Shown one piece after another: positions 1 through 6,381 of a stretch of DNA of 8,983 bases. The translations under genes and the position numbers were made by a program. Each line of letters starts with the position of its first letter. Position 1 is the stretch's first letter. Source of the DNA: Flavisolibacter sp. GTDB taxonomy: Bacteria; Bacteroidota; Bacteroidia; Chitinophagales; Chitinophagaceae. The notes beneath the pieces are model-generated. The model did no database searches, was not told the DNA's origin, and was given only the letters and a program-made list of their open reading frames with translations. The DNA lies in NCBI GenBank assembly GCA_017745135.1, contig JAGIAB010000034.1, forward strand, positions 1-8,983, in the 5' to 3' direction.

Positions 1-788
1 GTCCACCATCGTTCAGTTGTATAGGTGCTATCAAACTGGCCGGTGCGCAGAAAATTTTCGATATACAATATCGTAGGCCTGTAGTCGGTGTTGACATTCA
101 TCTTTTCAAAGGCCTGGATGGCTGACAGTGATCCTTTTAAACGAAACTCTTTTTCATAACTTTTGTAGATGTCGTAAATAGATCGCAGGCCTTCTGCTGT
201 TTGCGACGCTGGCGCCTGTGAATACAAACCGTAATAAACATTAGCACGGATCAACCCAAGGTAGGTGACCATTTCGGAAAGTAATTTCTGTGCCTGCAGA
301 TCGCCATACACCGGTTGCAGGTAGGTGATATTACCTGCGGACACAAGATTCAATGTATTTAAACGAAAAAGAGTATTGGTGTAAAAACTAGTTACCTGCA
401 TTGGGTTGAGGACAAGATTATCAATGCCTATGCGTATGGTACCAAGGCTATCGAGGAAGGTATACGTTTCAATGCTGTCCGTCTGCTCACTTCTACTAAG
501 GTTTTGAACAGCACTATCTGTTTTTGCTCTTTGCAGTAACATTTCGGTTTTCCATTCGCGGTTGATGACATAGCCGAAACTGTATCTTCTTTCTGTTTGC
601 AATTGATCAATAACATTGCTGATGCTGGCCGACAATTCAATCCGGTCAAGGTAGTGGTCCAGTACACCAATCTTCTCTGTTTTTTCGTTGTAGATCTGAA
701 TAACGAAATAGACAAGTAAGGCTAAAGGCACAATAGCCATTAGCATTAGCTTAGCGGACAAAGAAAGTTTTTTGAAAAATGTATTCAT
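1..788 (-). CDS. NIT-domain membrane sensor protein, C-terminus beyond window edge
   Basis: An open frame of 262 residues starts at the ATG at 788-786 and stays open to the left edge, so the C-terminal output part is missing. Residues 1-13 are short and basic, and about 14-33 form one hydrophobic membrane segment (LMLMAIVPLALLVYFVIQIY). A mostly helical, presumably periplasmic region follows. It carries the marks of the NIT (nitrate- and nitrite-sensing) family: LQTERRYS at 63-70, RAKTDSA at 87-93 and a second helical half with YLGLIRANVY at 176-185. NIT domains usually sit in front of HAMP, histidine kinase, cyclase or methyl-accepting domains, so a kinase output is likely but not visible. 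The start lies 19 bases after the stop of the upstream kinase gene on the same strand, which points to one operon. No strong Shine-Dalgarno is seen. The ligand could be something other than nitrate, since the domain family is defined mainly by fold and pattern. Confidence 0.82.
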   Translation of the reverse strand, partial: MNTFFKKLSLSAKLMLMAIVPLALLVYFVIQIYNEKTEKIGVLDHYLDRIELSASISNVIDQLQTERRYSFGYVINREWKTEMLLQRAKTDSAVQNLSRSEQTDSIETYTFLDSLGTIRIGIDNLVLNPMQVTSFYTNTLFRLNTLNLVSAGNITYLQPVYGDLQAQKLLSEMVTYLGLIRANVYYGLYSQAPASQTAEGLRSIYDIYKSYEKEFRLKGSLSAIQAFEKMNVNTDYRPTILYIENFLRTGQFDSTYTTERWW

Positions 789-807
789 GACTTTTCAGGC
801 TTCTTTT

Positions 808-2361
808 TTAAGCGGTTAATTGTTCTTCTCTCAATTTCTGTGTTTCATTCTGCCGTAACGGAAGAATGACATAAAAAGTGGCGCCTTGTCCCGGCAAACT
901 CTTCGCCATGATCATCCCATTGTGGCGATCAACAATTTTTTTTGCAATGGCTAATCCAATTCCGGTGCCTTCGTATTCCGACACTCCATTCAGTCTTTGA
1001 AAAATGGTGAAGATCTTTTCGGCATATTTTTCTTCAAAGCCGATACCATTATCACTAATGGCAATCCGGCAAAATGTACCGTCCTTTACTGGTTTCCCTT
1101 CTACACCTGGTTGGTCAATCAAATCGGCAATGATCTGGATGTGGGGCTGTGTGCCTGGCTTACTGAATTTAATAGCATTGCTGATCAGGTTTTGAAACAA
1201 CTGGCGGATCAATCCTGGAATAACTTCCAGTTGCGGTATCGGTTCGATACGAACGGAGGCATTTTTTTCTGCAATGGTCAATTCCAGATCAATAAGAATG
1301 TCATTGATGATGCTATTCAGATCTGTCAACTGAAACACATTAGGTTTGGACAATGAAGCAAAAGAAAGCAGGTCATCGATGAGATTACTCATGCGGCTGG
1401 ATGAGCGAATGATCTTTTCGAGATAGTTTGCCAGGTCCTCGCTCAGATTTGCCCTTTCTGCCAGCATGTTTCCAAAGAACTGGATCTTGCGCAGAGGCTC
1501 TTTCAAATCGTGAGAAGCTACGGAAGTAAATTGCTGCAGATCATTATTGCTGATCTCCAACTCACGAATAGCTTCCAGCAACTCCCTGGTTCTCTCAGCC
1601 ACTTTTCTTTCCAGTATTTCATTCATCATTTTCTGTTGATGAATGGAGGTAAGCGTACCTACCCATCTTGTAATTAGTCCATTAACTATTAAAGGCGTAG
1701 CCCGCAACAAATGATAGTAGAGCTGCTCATCGCGAATGTTTTTCAGAGCAACTTCTGTTTCTACTGCTTTGCCTTTACCGATTAATTTTTCCCATTGTGA
1801 TCGAAGAGAGCCATTTGAAGTTTCGGGAAACGAATCTTTGCTTTCTGAGTAATCCAGCCATTGCTGATTTGTATATTCCAGGTTTCCATCCCTGTCGGTA
1901 GTAAAAGCAAGTTGAGGAAGCGCTTCCAAAGTTTTTTGCAGATCCTGCACGGTATTGGTCAAGGCTCTTTCTGCTTCTTTTAAAGCTGCGGTCTTTTCAT
2001 AAAGACGATAGAAGTTCCGCACTTTTAAAATAAGAATATCCGGATCGACAGGTTTGGTCAGGTATTCTACGGCACCCGATTCAAAGCCTTTTGTAATAAA
2101 TTTTTTATGCGTGTTGACTGCGGAAAGAAAAATGATGGGAATGTCCCTGGTTTTATTTAAGCCGGTAATGGCTTCTGCTACTTCAAAACCATCCATGCCT
2201 GGCATTTGCACATCAAGAATGATGAGTGCATATTCTCTTTTTAGTAATTTTTTCAGCGCTTCTTCGCCCGATTGTGCTGTATCGGTATCAAAGCCGTGCT
2301 GTTGTAAAACAGTATTGAGAGAGAAAATATTTTCCTGTTTATCGTCTACAATAAGGATCAT
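808..2361 (-). CDS. Soluble hybrid protein: receiver-PAS-histidine kinase
   Basis: This 517-residue protein has no signal peptide or membrane segment. Residues 1-122 are a response-regulator receiver with the acidic pair D6/D7, phosphoacceptor D50 (LDVQMPGMDG), S80 and K103 (LTKP). A linker helix at 123-145 leads into a PAS-like domain at about 141-240, then a coiled coil at 245-275. The DHp domain has the H-box SHDLKEPLRKI with the phosphorylatable H284. The ATPase domain follows, with N-box QNLISNAIKF (N391, N395), G1 box DNGIGF (437-442), F box FTIFQRL and G2 box GTGIGLAIAKK (from 466). All key residues are present, so it should be an active kinase. An N-terminal receiver suggests that phosphorylation from another kinase controls its activity. 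It is the first gene of a minus-strand operon, with the NIT membrane protein next, which would be a natural upstream partner if that protein is a kinase. Its target regulator is not identifiable here. Confidence 0.93.
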   Translation of the reverse strand: MILIVDDKQENIFSLNTVLQQHGFDTDTAQSGEEALKKLLKREYALIILDVQMPGMDGFEVAEAITGLNKTRDIPIIFLSAVNTHKKFITKGFESGAVEYLTKPVDPDILILKVRNFYRLYEKTAALKEAERALTNTVQDLQKTLEALPQLAFTTDRDGNLEYTNQQWLDYSESKDSFPETSNGSLRSQWEKLIGKGKAVETEVALKNIRDEQLYYHLLRATPLIVNGLITRWVGTLTSIHQQKMMNEILERKVAERTRELLEAIRELEISNNDLQQFTSVASHDLKEPLRKIQFFGNMLAERANLSEDLANYLEKIIRSSSRMSNLIDDLLSFASLSKPNVFQLTDLNSIINDILIDLELTIAEKNASVRIEPIPQLEVIPGLIRQLFQNLISNAIKFSKPGTQPHIQIIADLIDQPGVEGKPVKDGTFCRIAISDNGIGFEEKYAEKIFTIFQRLNGVSEYEGTGIGLAIAKKIVDRHNGMIMAKSLPGQGATFYVILPLRQNETQKLREEQLTA

Positions 2362-2373
2362 CTATAAAGGTTT

Positions 2374-2392
2374 ACAATAGCAGTGCTATTGT
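2374..2392. promoter_or_regulatory. Perfect 9-1-9 inverted repeat (possible operator)
   Basis: ACAATAGCA-G-TGCTATTGT is a perfect inverted repeat with 9-base arms around one central base. It ends 12 bases before the start codon of the minus-strand receiver-kinase gene, so it would lie in the promoter-proximal DNA or the 5' leader of that operon. The near-zero spacer suits a site for a symmetric dimeric DNA-binding protein better than an RNA hairpin, although a hairpin with a small loop near the ribosome-binding region is also possible. No DNA-binding regulator is encoded in the window, so the binding partner is unknown. Confidence 0.5.
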
Positions 2393-2441
2393 TCGTATGG
2401 TGATGTTTAGTTGAGAGACCGAATTTATGCACAAATAGTAA

Positions 2442-2506
2442 TTGCAGGCATATTTTAATAAATGGGCTTTAGTAAAAGCTTTAACTATAAAATAATGTGC
2501 CTGCAA
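2442..2506. promoter_or_regulatory. Long interrupted inverted repeat with inner hairpin
   Basis: TTGCAGGCA at 2442-2450 pairs perfectly with TGCCTGCAA at 2498-2506. The pairing continues with TATTTTA (2451-2457) against TAAAATA (2488-2494) after a 3-base bulge (2495-2497). Inside lies a small hairpin, GCTTT (2466-2470), loop AGTA, AAAGC (2475-2479). As RNA this gives a 16-pair bulged stem closing a loop with an inner hairpin. As DNA it could be two half-sites or a cruciform. It sits in the middle of the divergent region, 129 bases from the hydrolase start. There is no T-run after it, so it is not a standard terminator. Confidence 0.45.
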
Positions 2507-2634
2507 AGGTTTTTGTAAAGAACCTATAATAATAAACCAAAGCGTCAGGATTTATACTCTTGTTTAAATGTTCTATGCCCAAATGCTTTAATTTCGGTCT
2601 GTACTTCCCATCACACCTTTAACAAAACGAAACC

Positions 2635-3441
2635 ATGACAGCAACAATTTCCCAAAGAAATAATGTAAAAGTATTTGGCAAAGGCCGGCAGCCCATGATG
2701 TTTGCACACGGCTTCGGATGTGATCAAAACATGTGGCGATACTTAACTCCTGCTTTCGAAAATGATTACCAGATCATCCTCTTTGATTATGTCGGCGCCG
2801 GCAAATCCGATAAATCAGCGTACAACCAGGAACGCTATTCTTCTTTACAGGGCTATGCACAGGATATGCTGGACATTTGCGAAGAATTGAATTTAAGGAA
2901 TACCATTTTTGTGGGCCACTCGGTAAGTTCAATGATCGGTTTATTAGCAGCTATTGAACAGCCTCAATATTTTGAAAAGCTGATCATGGTGGGGCCTTCG
3001 CCTTGCTATATCAATTACGATGATTACAGGGGCGGCTTTGAAAGAAAAGATATTGAAGGTTTGCTTGACACCATGGAGAAGAACTACATTGGCTGGGCTA
3101 ATTTTCTGGCGCCCAATATCATGGGAAATAAAGACCGTCCGCATTTGGGCGAAGAGCTTACTGAAAGTTTTTGCTCCACCGATCCTTTAATAGCGAGGCA
3201 GTTTGCAGAAGCCACATTCTTCTCCGATAACAGGCACGATCTTGGAAAAACAAAAATTCCTTCACTCATACTTCAATGCTCGGAAGATATTATTGCACCG
3301 CTTGAGGTGGGAAACTACCTGCATAAAAATCTTCCCAATAGCATCCTGCGTGTGATGAAGGCTACAGGTCATTGCCCGCATATGAGCGAACCGGAAGAAA
3401 CCGTTTCTTTAATCAAAGAGTACCTGTTACAGGCTGCCTGA
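2635..3441 (+). CDS. rsbQ: RsbQ-like alpha/beta hydrolase (signal-generating hydrolase)
   Basis: This 268-residue protein is full length for the RsbQ/KAI2/D14 group of alpha/beta hydrolases. It carries the oxyanion-region motif HGFGCDQNMWR (25-35), the nucleophile elbow GHSVS with S96, the acid D218 in SEDIIAP, and H246 in GHCPHM. These correspond to the Ser-Asp-His triad of Bacillus RsbQ (S96, D219, H247 as I recall). Other RsbQ-like stretches are VGPSPCYIN, MEKNYIGWA, FCSTDPLIARQFA and PSLILQCSEDIIAP. The region 120-195 would form the helical lid over a hydrophobic pocket. There is no signal peptide, so it is cytosolic. In Bacillus, RsbQ is needed to activate the PAS-containing phosphatase RsbP under energy stress. 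Here the stop codon overlaps the start of a PAS-kinase gene (TGATG at 3439-3443), which strongly suggests the same kind of partnership. The true substrate or ligand is not known from sequence. The symbol means RsbQ-like, not proven to be equivalent. Confidence 0.93.
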   Translation: MTATISQRNNVKVFGKGRQPMMFAHGFGCDQNMWRYLTPAFENDYQIILFDYVGAGKSDKSAYNQERYSSLQGYAQDMLDICEELNLRNTIFVGHSVSSMIGLLAAIEQPQYFEKLIMVGPSPCYINYDDYRGGFERKDIEGLLDTMEKNYIGWANFLAPNIMGNKDRPHLGEELTESFCSTDPLIARQFAEATFFSDNRHDLGKTKIPSLILQCSEDIIAPLEVGNYLHKNLPNSILRVMKATGHCPHMSEPEETVSLIKEYLLQAA

Positions 3442-4679
3442 TGCAAAATCTTTTTGACCAGGCACCCTGTCTTTATTTTTCTTCAGCGGATGACGGAACC
3501 CTGCTGGAAGTGAATGATTGTTTGTGTGCAGTTTTACAATACCATCGCAATGAGTTGACCGGCAAAAAAAGTGAAATCATTTTCACCATCGCCACACGCA
3601 TCTTTCAACAAACCCATTTTTTCCCTCTTTTAAAAATGCAGGGTCACGCCGAAGAGATCTACATCACACTAAAAAGAAAAGACGGCGAACAGGTACCGGT
3701 ATTGATCAATGCAGAAAGAAAGATGGTTGGTGATACGGCAGTAAGTATGCATGTAGGCATTATTGTTTACAACCGCAAAAAGTTTGAAGAAGAACTGATC
3801 GCTGCAAAAAAAGAAGCCCAAAATGCATTGCATGAAAATACGGCGCTCATTCATGCCAGGCAGCAACTGCAGAAACGTTCTGAAGAACTGGACCGCCAGA
3901 TATCTCTTGTCAATAAACAAAACAATGAATTGAACCAGTTCAGCCGCGTGGTAACACACGATATGCAGGAACCCTTGCGAAAACTTTCCCTGTTCTCAGG
4001 TATGCTGATTGAAGGTCATGGGGAAAAAGAACAAAGGAGGCTGGTGGAGCGGATAAAGAAGGTTTCGGATCAGATGCACAGCATATTGTCCGGCCTTCAG
4101 CAATACGTATGGCTGAACGATGCACCGCTTGACATTGAACGCATTTCATTCAATATACTGCTTTCCTCCGTGGTGAAAAAACTGGAAGCCGAATTTCCGG
4201 GGGTGCGGTTGGAGATCAAAACAGAAATACATGAGGATTTTGAAGGCGATACCGAGCAGGTTCAATTACTTTTTTACCACCTGTTATCAAACGCGGTACG
4301 ATTTAGAAAGGGAGATGAAGTTTTTATTTCCATTGTATTGCATAAAGTGCAACTGAACCAGTTTAAAAATATGGAAGGCCGGTATAAATATGTTGATCAT
4401 ACCAAAATAACCATCACCGATAAAGGAATTGGTTTTAATCCTGCGTACAAAACGCAGTTGTTTGAATTGTTTAAACGGTTGCACAACGAAAGTGGTCGCG
4501 GAGTGGGATTGGCCATTTGTAAAAAAATAACGAACAATCACCACGGTTCTATTGCTATCGATAGTAAATTGAATGAAGGCACAACTGTTACCATTTATTT
4601 GCCGGCGAATGTTGTAAGCGCTGAAAACGGATTTGTAACTGAAACCGAATTTAAAACCCCTGAAAAAAGAGGACAATGA
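3441..4679 (+). CDS. PAS-histidine kinase coupled to the RsbQ-like hydrolase
   Basis: I place the start at the ATG at 3441, giving 412 residues, because it overlaps the hydrolase stop (TGATG) and the PAS domain begins directly after it. An in-frame ATG at 3372 would add 23 residues with no domain likeness and overlap the hydrolase by 70 bases. Residues 1-112 form a PAS domain with an RsbP-like signature (TRIFQQTHFFPLL at 52-64, then QVPVLIN at 84-90). A coiled coil at about 113-165 leads to the H-box VVTHDMQEPLRKL with H173. The ATPase domain has N284 (HLLSNAVRF, the first N-box Asn replaced by H280), G1 box DKGIGF (327-332, K in place of the usual N), F box LFELFKRL and G2 box GRGVGLAICKK (352-362). 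The core D, G and N284 residues are kept, so activity is likely. No membrane segment is present. Its stop overlaps the next gene's start (ATGA at 4676-4679). Confidence 0.93.
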   Translation: MQNLFDQAPCLYFSSADDGTLLEVNDCLCAVLQYHRNELTGKKSEIIFTIATRIFQQTHFFPLLKMQGHAEEIYITLKRKDGEQVPVLINAERKMVGDTAVSMHVGIIVYNRKKFEEELIAAKKEAQNALHENTALIHARQQLQKRSEELDRQISLVNKQNNELNQFSRVVTHDMQEPLRKLSLFSGMLIEGHGEKEQRRLVERIKKVSDQMHSILSGLQQYVWLNDAPLDIERISFNILLSSVVKKLEAEFPGVRLEIKTEIHEDFEGDTEQVQLLFYHLLSNAVRFRKGDEVFISIVLHKVQLNQFKNMEGRYKYVDHTKITITDKGIGFNPAYKTQLFELFKRLHNESGRGVGLAICKKITNNHHGSIAIDSKLNEGTTVTIYLPANVVSAENGFVTETEFKTPEKRGQ

Positions 4680-5077
4680 ATAAAACCATTTTGTTTGTTG
4701 ATGATGATGCGGATGACAGGGATATCCTTGCAGACGTATTGGAAATTGTGAATCCGAAAGTAAACGCTGTATTTGCAGAAAACGGTTTAAAAGCCATAGA
4801 GTATTTAAGTGATAAAATGGAATCTTCGCAGCTTCCCTGCCTTATTGTGCTGGACCTGAACATGCCCTTCCTTGATGGAAAAGAAACCTTTAAGAAAATC
4901 AGGAACGAGCTGAATCTCTCCTCAATCCCGGTGATCATTTTTACTTCAAGCCATAACCCTAATGACCAGATCCTGTTTCGTTCGCTCGGTATCGAGTTCA
5001 TCACAAAGCCTGATGATTTTTCACGACTGAACAAGATTGTTGATCACATGGTGAGTGTATGCGGTGATAATTGCTAA
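4676..5077 (+). CDS. Single-domain response regulator (CheY/Rcp1-like)
   Basis: These 133 residues form one receiver domain with no output domain. It has the acidic cluster D9-D11, phosphoacceptor D60 in VLDLNMPFLDG, the switch residue T90 (IIFTSS) and K111 in TKPDD. Together these form a complete phosphorylation site. The start ATG overlaps the kinase stop (ATGA), and a purine-rich AGAGGA at 4668-4673 lies just ahead of it, so translation is likely coupled and the kinase is the expected phosphodonor. Single-domain regulators of this type pass the signal by protein contact or as a relay intermediate, not by binding DNA. The final target is not visible. Another possibility is a phosphate sink for the kinase. 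It is the last gene of the operon. The next gene is convergent and begins 39 bases later. Confidence 0.95.
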   Translation: MNKTILFVDDDADDRDILADVLEIVNPKVNAVFAENGLKAIEYLSDKMESSQLPCLIVLDLNMPFLDGKETFKKIRNELNLSSIPVIIFTSSHNPNDQILFRSLGIEFITKPDDFSRLNKIVDHMVSVCGDNC

Positions 5078-5116
5078 ATCCTTTTAAATCTCTTTCTGTA
5101 AGGCTTGCAGCACTAC

Positions 5117-5472
5117 TTATTTTATCGCTTGTCCAAAAGTGAGCAGGGTGCCGTTAGGATCGATGATGGAGAACTCTCTTTGTTTCCAGGGCTTATCCTC
5201 CAGCTTACCATTGGGTGAATGGCAATATTATTTTTTTGCAAGGTCTCGTATAAACCATCTATTTCCGTATTCACCCTCAGGTAGATCATAAAGTCTGACT
5301 GATTCCGCTCAAGGCCTGGATAAGAAAAGAAGTGCAGCTCTGCCTCTGAAAAACTGATGATAAAATAATCACTATAATCCGACTGTAAACTAAATCCAAG
5401 CCCGTTGACATAGAACTCAATGGTTTGTTGTTTTTCGATGAAGGGCAACTTAGGTACTGCTCTTGTAATCAT
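5117..5472 (-). pseudogene. Bleomycin-resistance/glyoxalase-fold (VOC) protein with a frameshift
   Basis: The frame from the ATG at 5472 encodes a Ble-like VOC domain: AVPKLPFIEKQQTIEFYVNG, then LHFFSYPGLER, then a MIYLRV strand. It reads into unrelated sequence after IAIHP and stops at 5122. Shifting the frame by one base at 5211-5215 (minus-strand CCCAA) restores the family's C-terminal half, NGKLEDKPWKQREFS then IIDPNGTLLTFGQAIK, with a stop at 5117-5119. One inserted base would give an intact protein of 118 residues, the usual length. A one-base loss in the CCC or AA run therefore broke the gene, or the assembly has an error there. Intact members bind bleomycin-type drugs or act in other VOC reactions. 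The substrate here is unknown. It is convergent with the response-regulator gene and divergent from the YdcF-like gene. Confidence 0.85.
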
Positions 5473-5620
5473 GACGGTGATTCAAAAATTAATGGAGTAT
5501 GTAAGTTATAAAGATCTGCACATTCTTTCGGTTTAACCTGTCCTGTTCTTTTCAAAAATTAAGGCTGCAAACTCTCTTGCTATATTTATTGGTTAATAAG
5601 TACAGATAAAAAAAACCAAC

Positions 5621-6277
5621 ATGATCACATCCGAAGTTCTTCAACTGGCAAAAATTGTTTGGGATTATCATCACATGAACACACCGCTGCAAAAAGCCGA
5701 TTGCATTTTTGTATTGGGAAGTCATGATACAAGAGTGGCAGAAAGAGCAGTGGATATTTACCTGCAGGGCTGGGCACCGTTGCTGATCTTTTCAGGAGGT
5801 CTTGGACGATTGACGAAAGATCTATGGACTGAAACGGAAGCCGGTCTGTTTGCAAAAATTGCTTTGCAAAAAGGCGTTCCCGAAAAAGATATACTGATTG
5901 AGAACCGTTCCACCAACACCGGTGAAAATGTTTTGTTCACCCGCCAGCTCCTGCAGGAAAAAGGTTTGGATCCGCAAAGCTTCATTTTGGTTCAGAAGCC
6001 ATACATGGAAAGGAGAACCTATGCCACCTTTCAAAAACAATGGCCGGGCAAAACAGTGTATGTAACCTCTCCGCAAATTTCGTTCGAAGCGTATCCAACC
6101 GTTGAAGCACCACTGGAACAGGTAATCAATGTTATGGTTGGCGACCTGCAACGCATTCGTGTTTATGCAGAGAAAGGATTTCAAATTCACCAGCATATTC
6201 CGGATGAAGTGTGGAATGCGTATGAGCAATTGGTGGCATTGGGTTTCAATAAGCAATTGGTAAAAGAGGCGTGGTAA
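5621..6277 (+). CDS. YdcF-like DUF218 family protein
   Basis: This 218-residue protein belongs to the DUF218/YdcF-SanA-ElyC superfamily. Visible family motifs are CIFVLGSHDTRVAERA (28-43), LLIFSGGLGR (54-63), the acidic TETEAG (70-75), ENRSTNTGENV (94-104) and the basic QKPYMERR (125-132). These form the conserved Rossmann-like nucleotide-binding core. There is no signal peptide or membrane segment, unlike SanA and ElyC, so it resembles the soluble E. coli YdcF, which has been reported to bind S-adenosylmethionine. The catalytic role is unknown for this branch. The start ATG follows an A-rich leader without a clear Shine-Dalgarno. It is divergent from the broken VOC gene across 148 bases and lies 104 bases ahead of the DUF763 gene, so co-transcription with that gene is possible but not shown. 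Confidence 0.9.
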   Translation: MITSEVLQLAKIVWDYHHMNTPLQKADCIFVLGSHDTRVAERAVDIYLQGWAPLLIFSGGLGRLTKDLWTETEAGLFAKIALQKGVPEKDILIENRSTNTGENVLFTRQLLQEKGLDPQSFILVQKPYMERRTYATFQKQWPGKTVYVTSPQISFEAYPTVEAPLEQVINVMVGDLQRIRVYAEKGFQIHQHIPDEVWNAYEQLVALGFNKQLVKEAW

Positions 6278-6381
6278 ATAATGATTTTACGAGCTGGTTT
6301 TGAATATCAATAAGCAAAACTTTTCACTCACATCTTAACAGATTATACCACTGCTAACCCTTGACAATTCAGTATTTTTAA

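Larger units (their letters stand above)
2362..2634. promoter_or_regulatory. Divergent control region between the two signalling operons
   Basis: This AT-rich spacer of 273 bases separates the start of the minus-strand kinase (2361) from the start of the plus-strand hydrolase (2635), so promoters for both operons should lie here. I looked for the Bacteroidota pattern (TTG about 20 bases before TAnnTTTG). On the plus strand only weak matches appear: TACTCTTG at 2555-2562 and TAATTTCG at 2589-2596, neither with a well-placed TTG. On the minus strand I found no good match. The region does contain two inverted repeats, listed separately. Neither start codon has a convincing Shine-Dalgarno, which is normal in this phylum. 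Promoter positions are therefore unassigned. Confidence 0.55.

Noticed and set aside
428..715. Minus-strand open frame of 95 residues inside the NIT gene
   Set aside because: It is in a different frame from the NIT-domain protein, which has a clear membrane segment and family motifs across the same bases.
3372..3440. Upstream ATG adding 23 residues to the PAS-kinase
   Set aside because: The extra residues overlap the hydrolase by 70 bases and show no domain likeness. The ATG at 3441 overlaps the hydrolase stop and begins right at the PAS domain.
6361..6380. TTGACA followed by TATTTTTA just before the DUF763 start
   Set aside because: The spacing is far too short for a promoter, and the second box would lie directly against the start codon.
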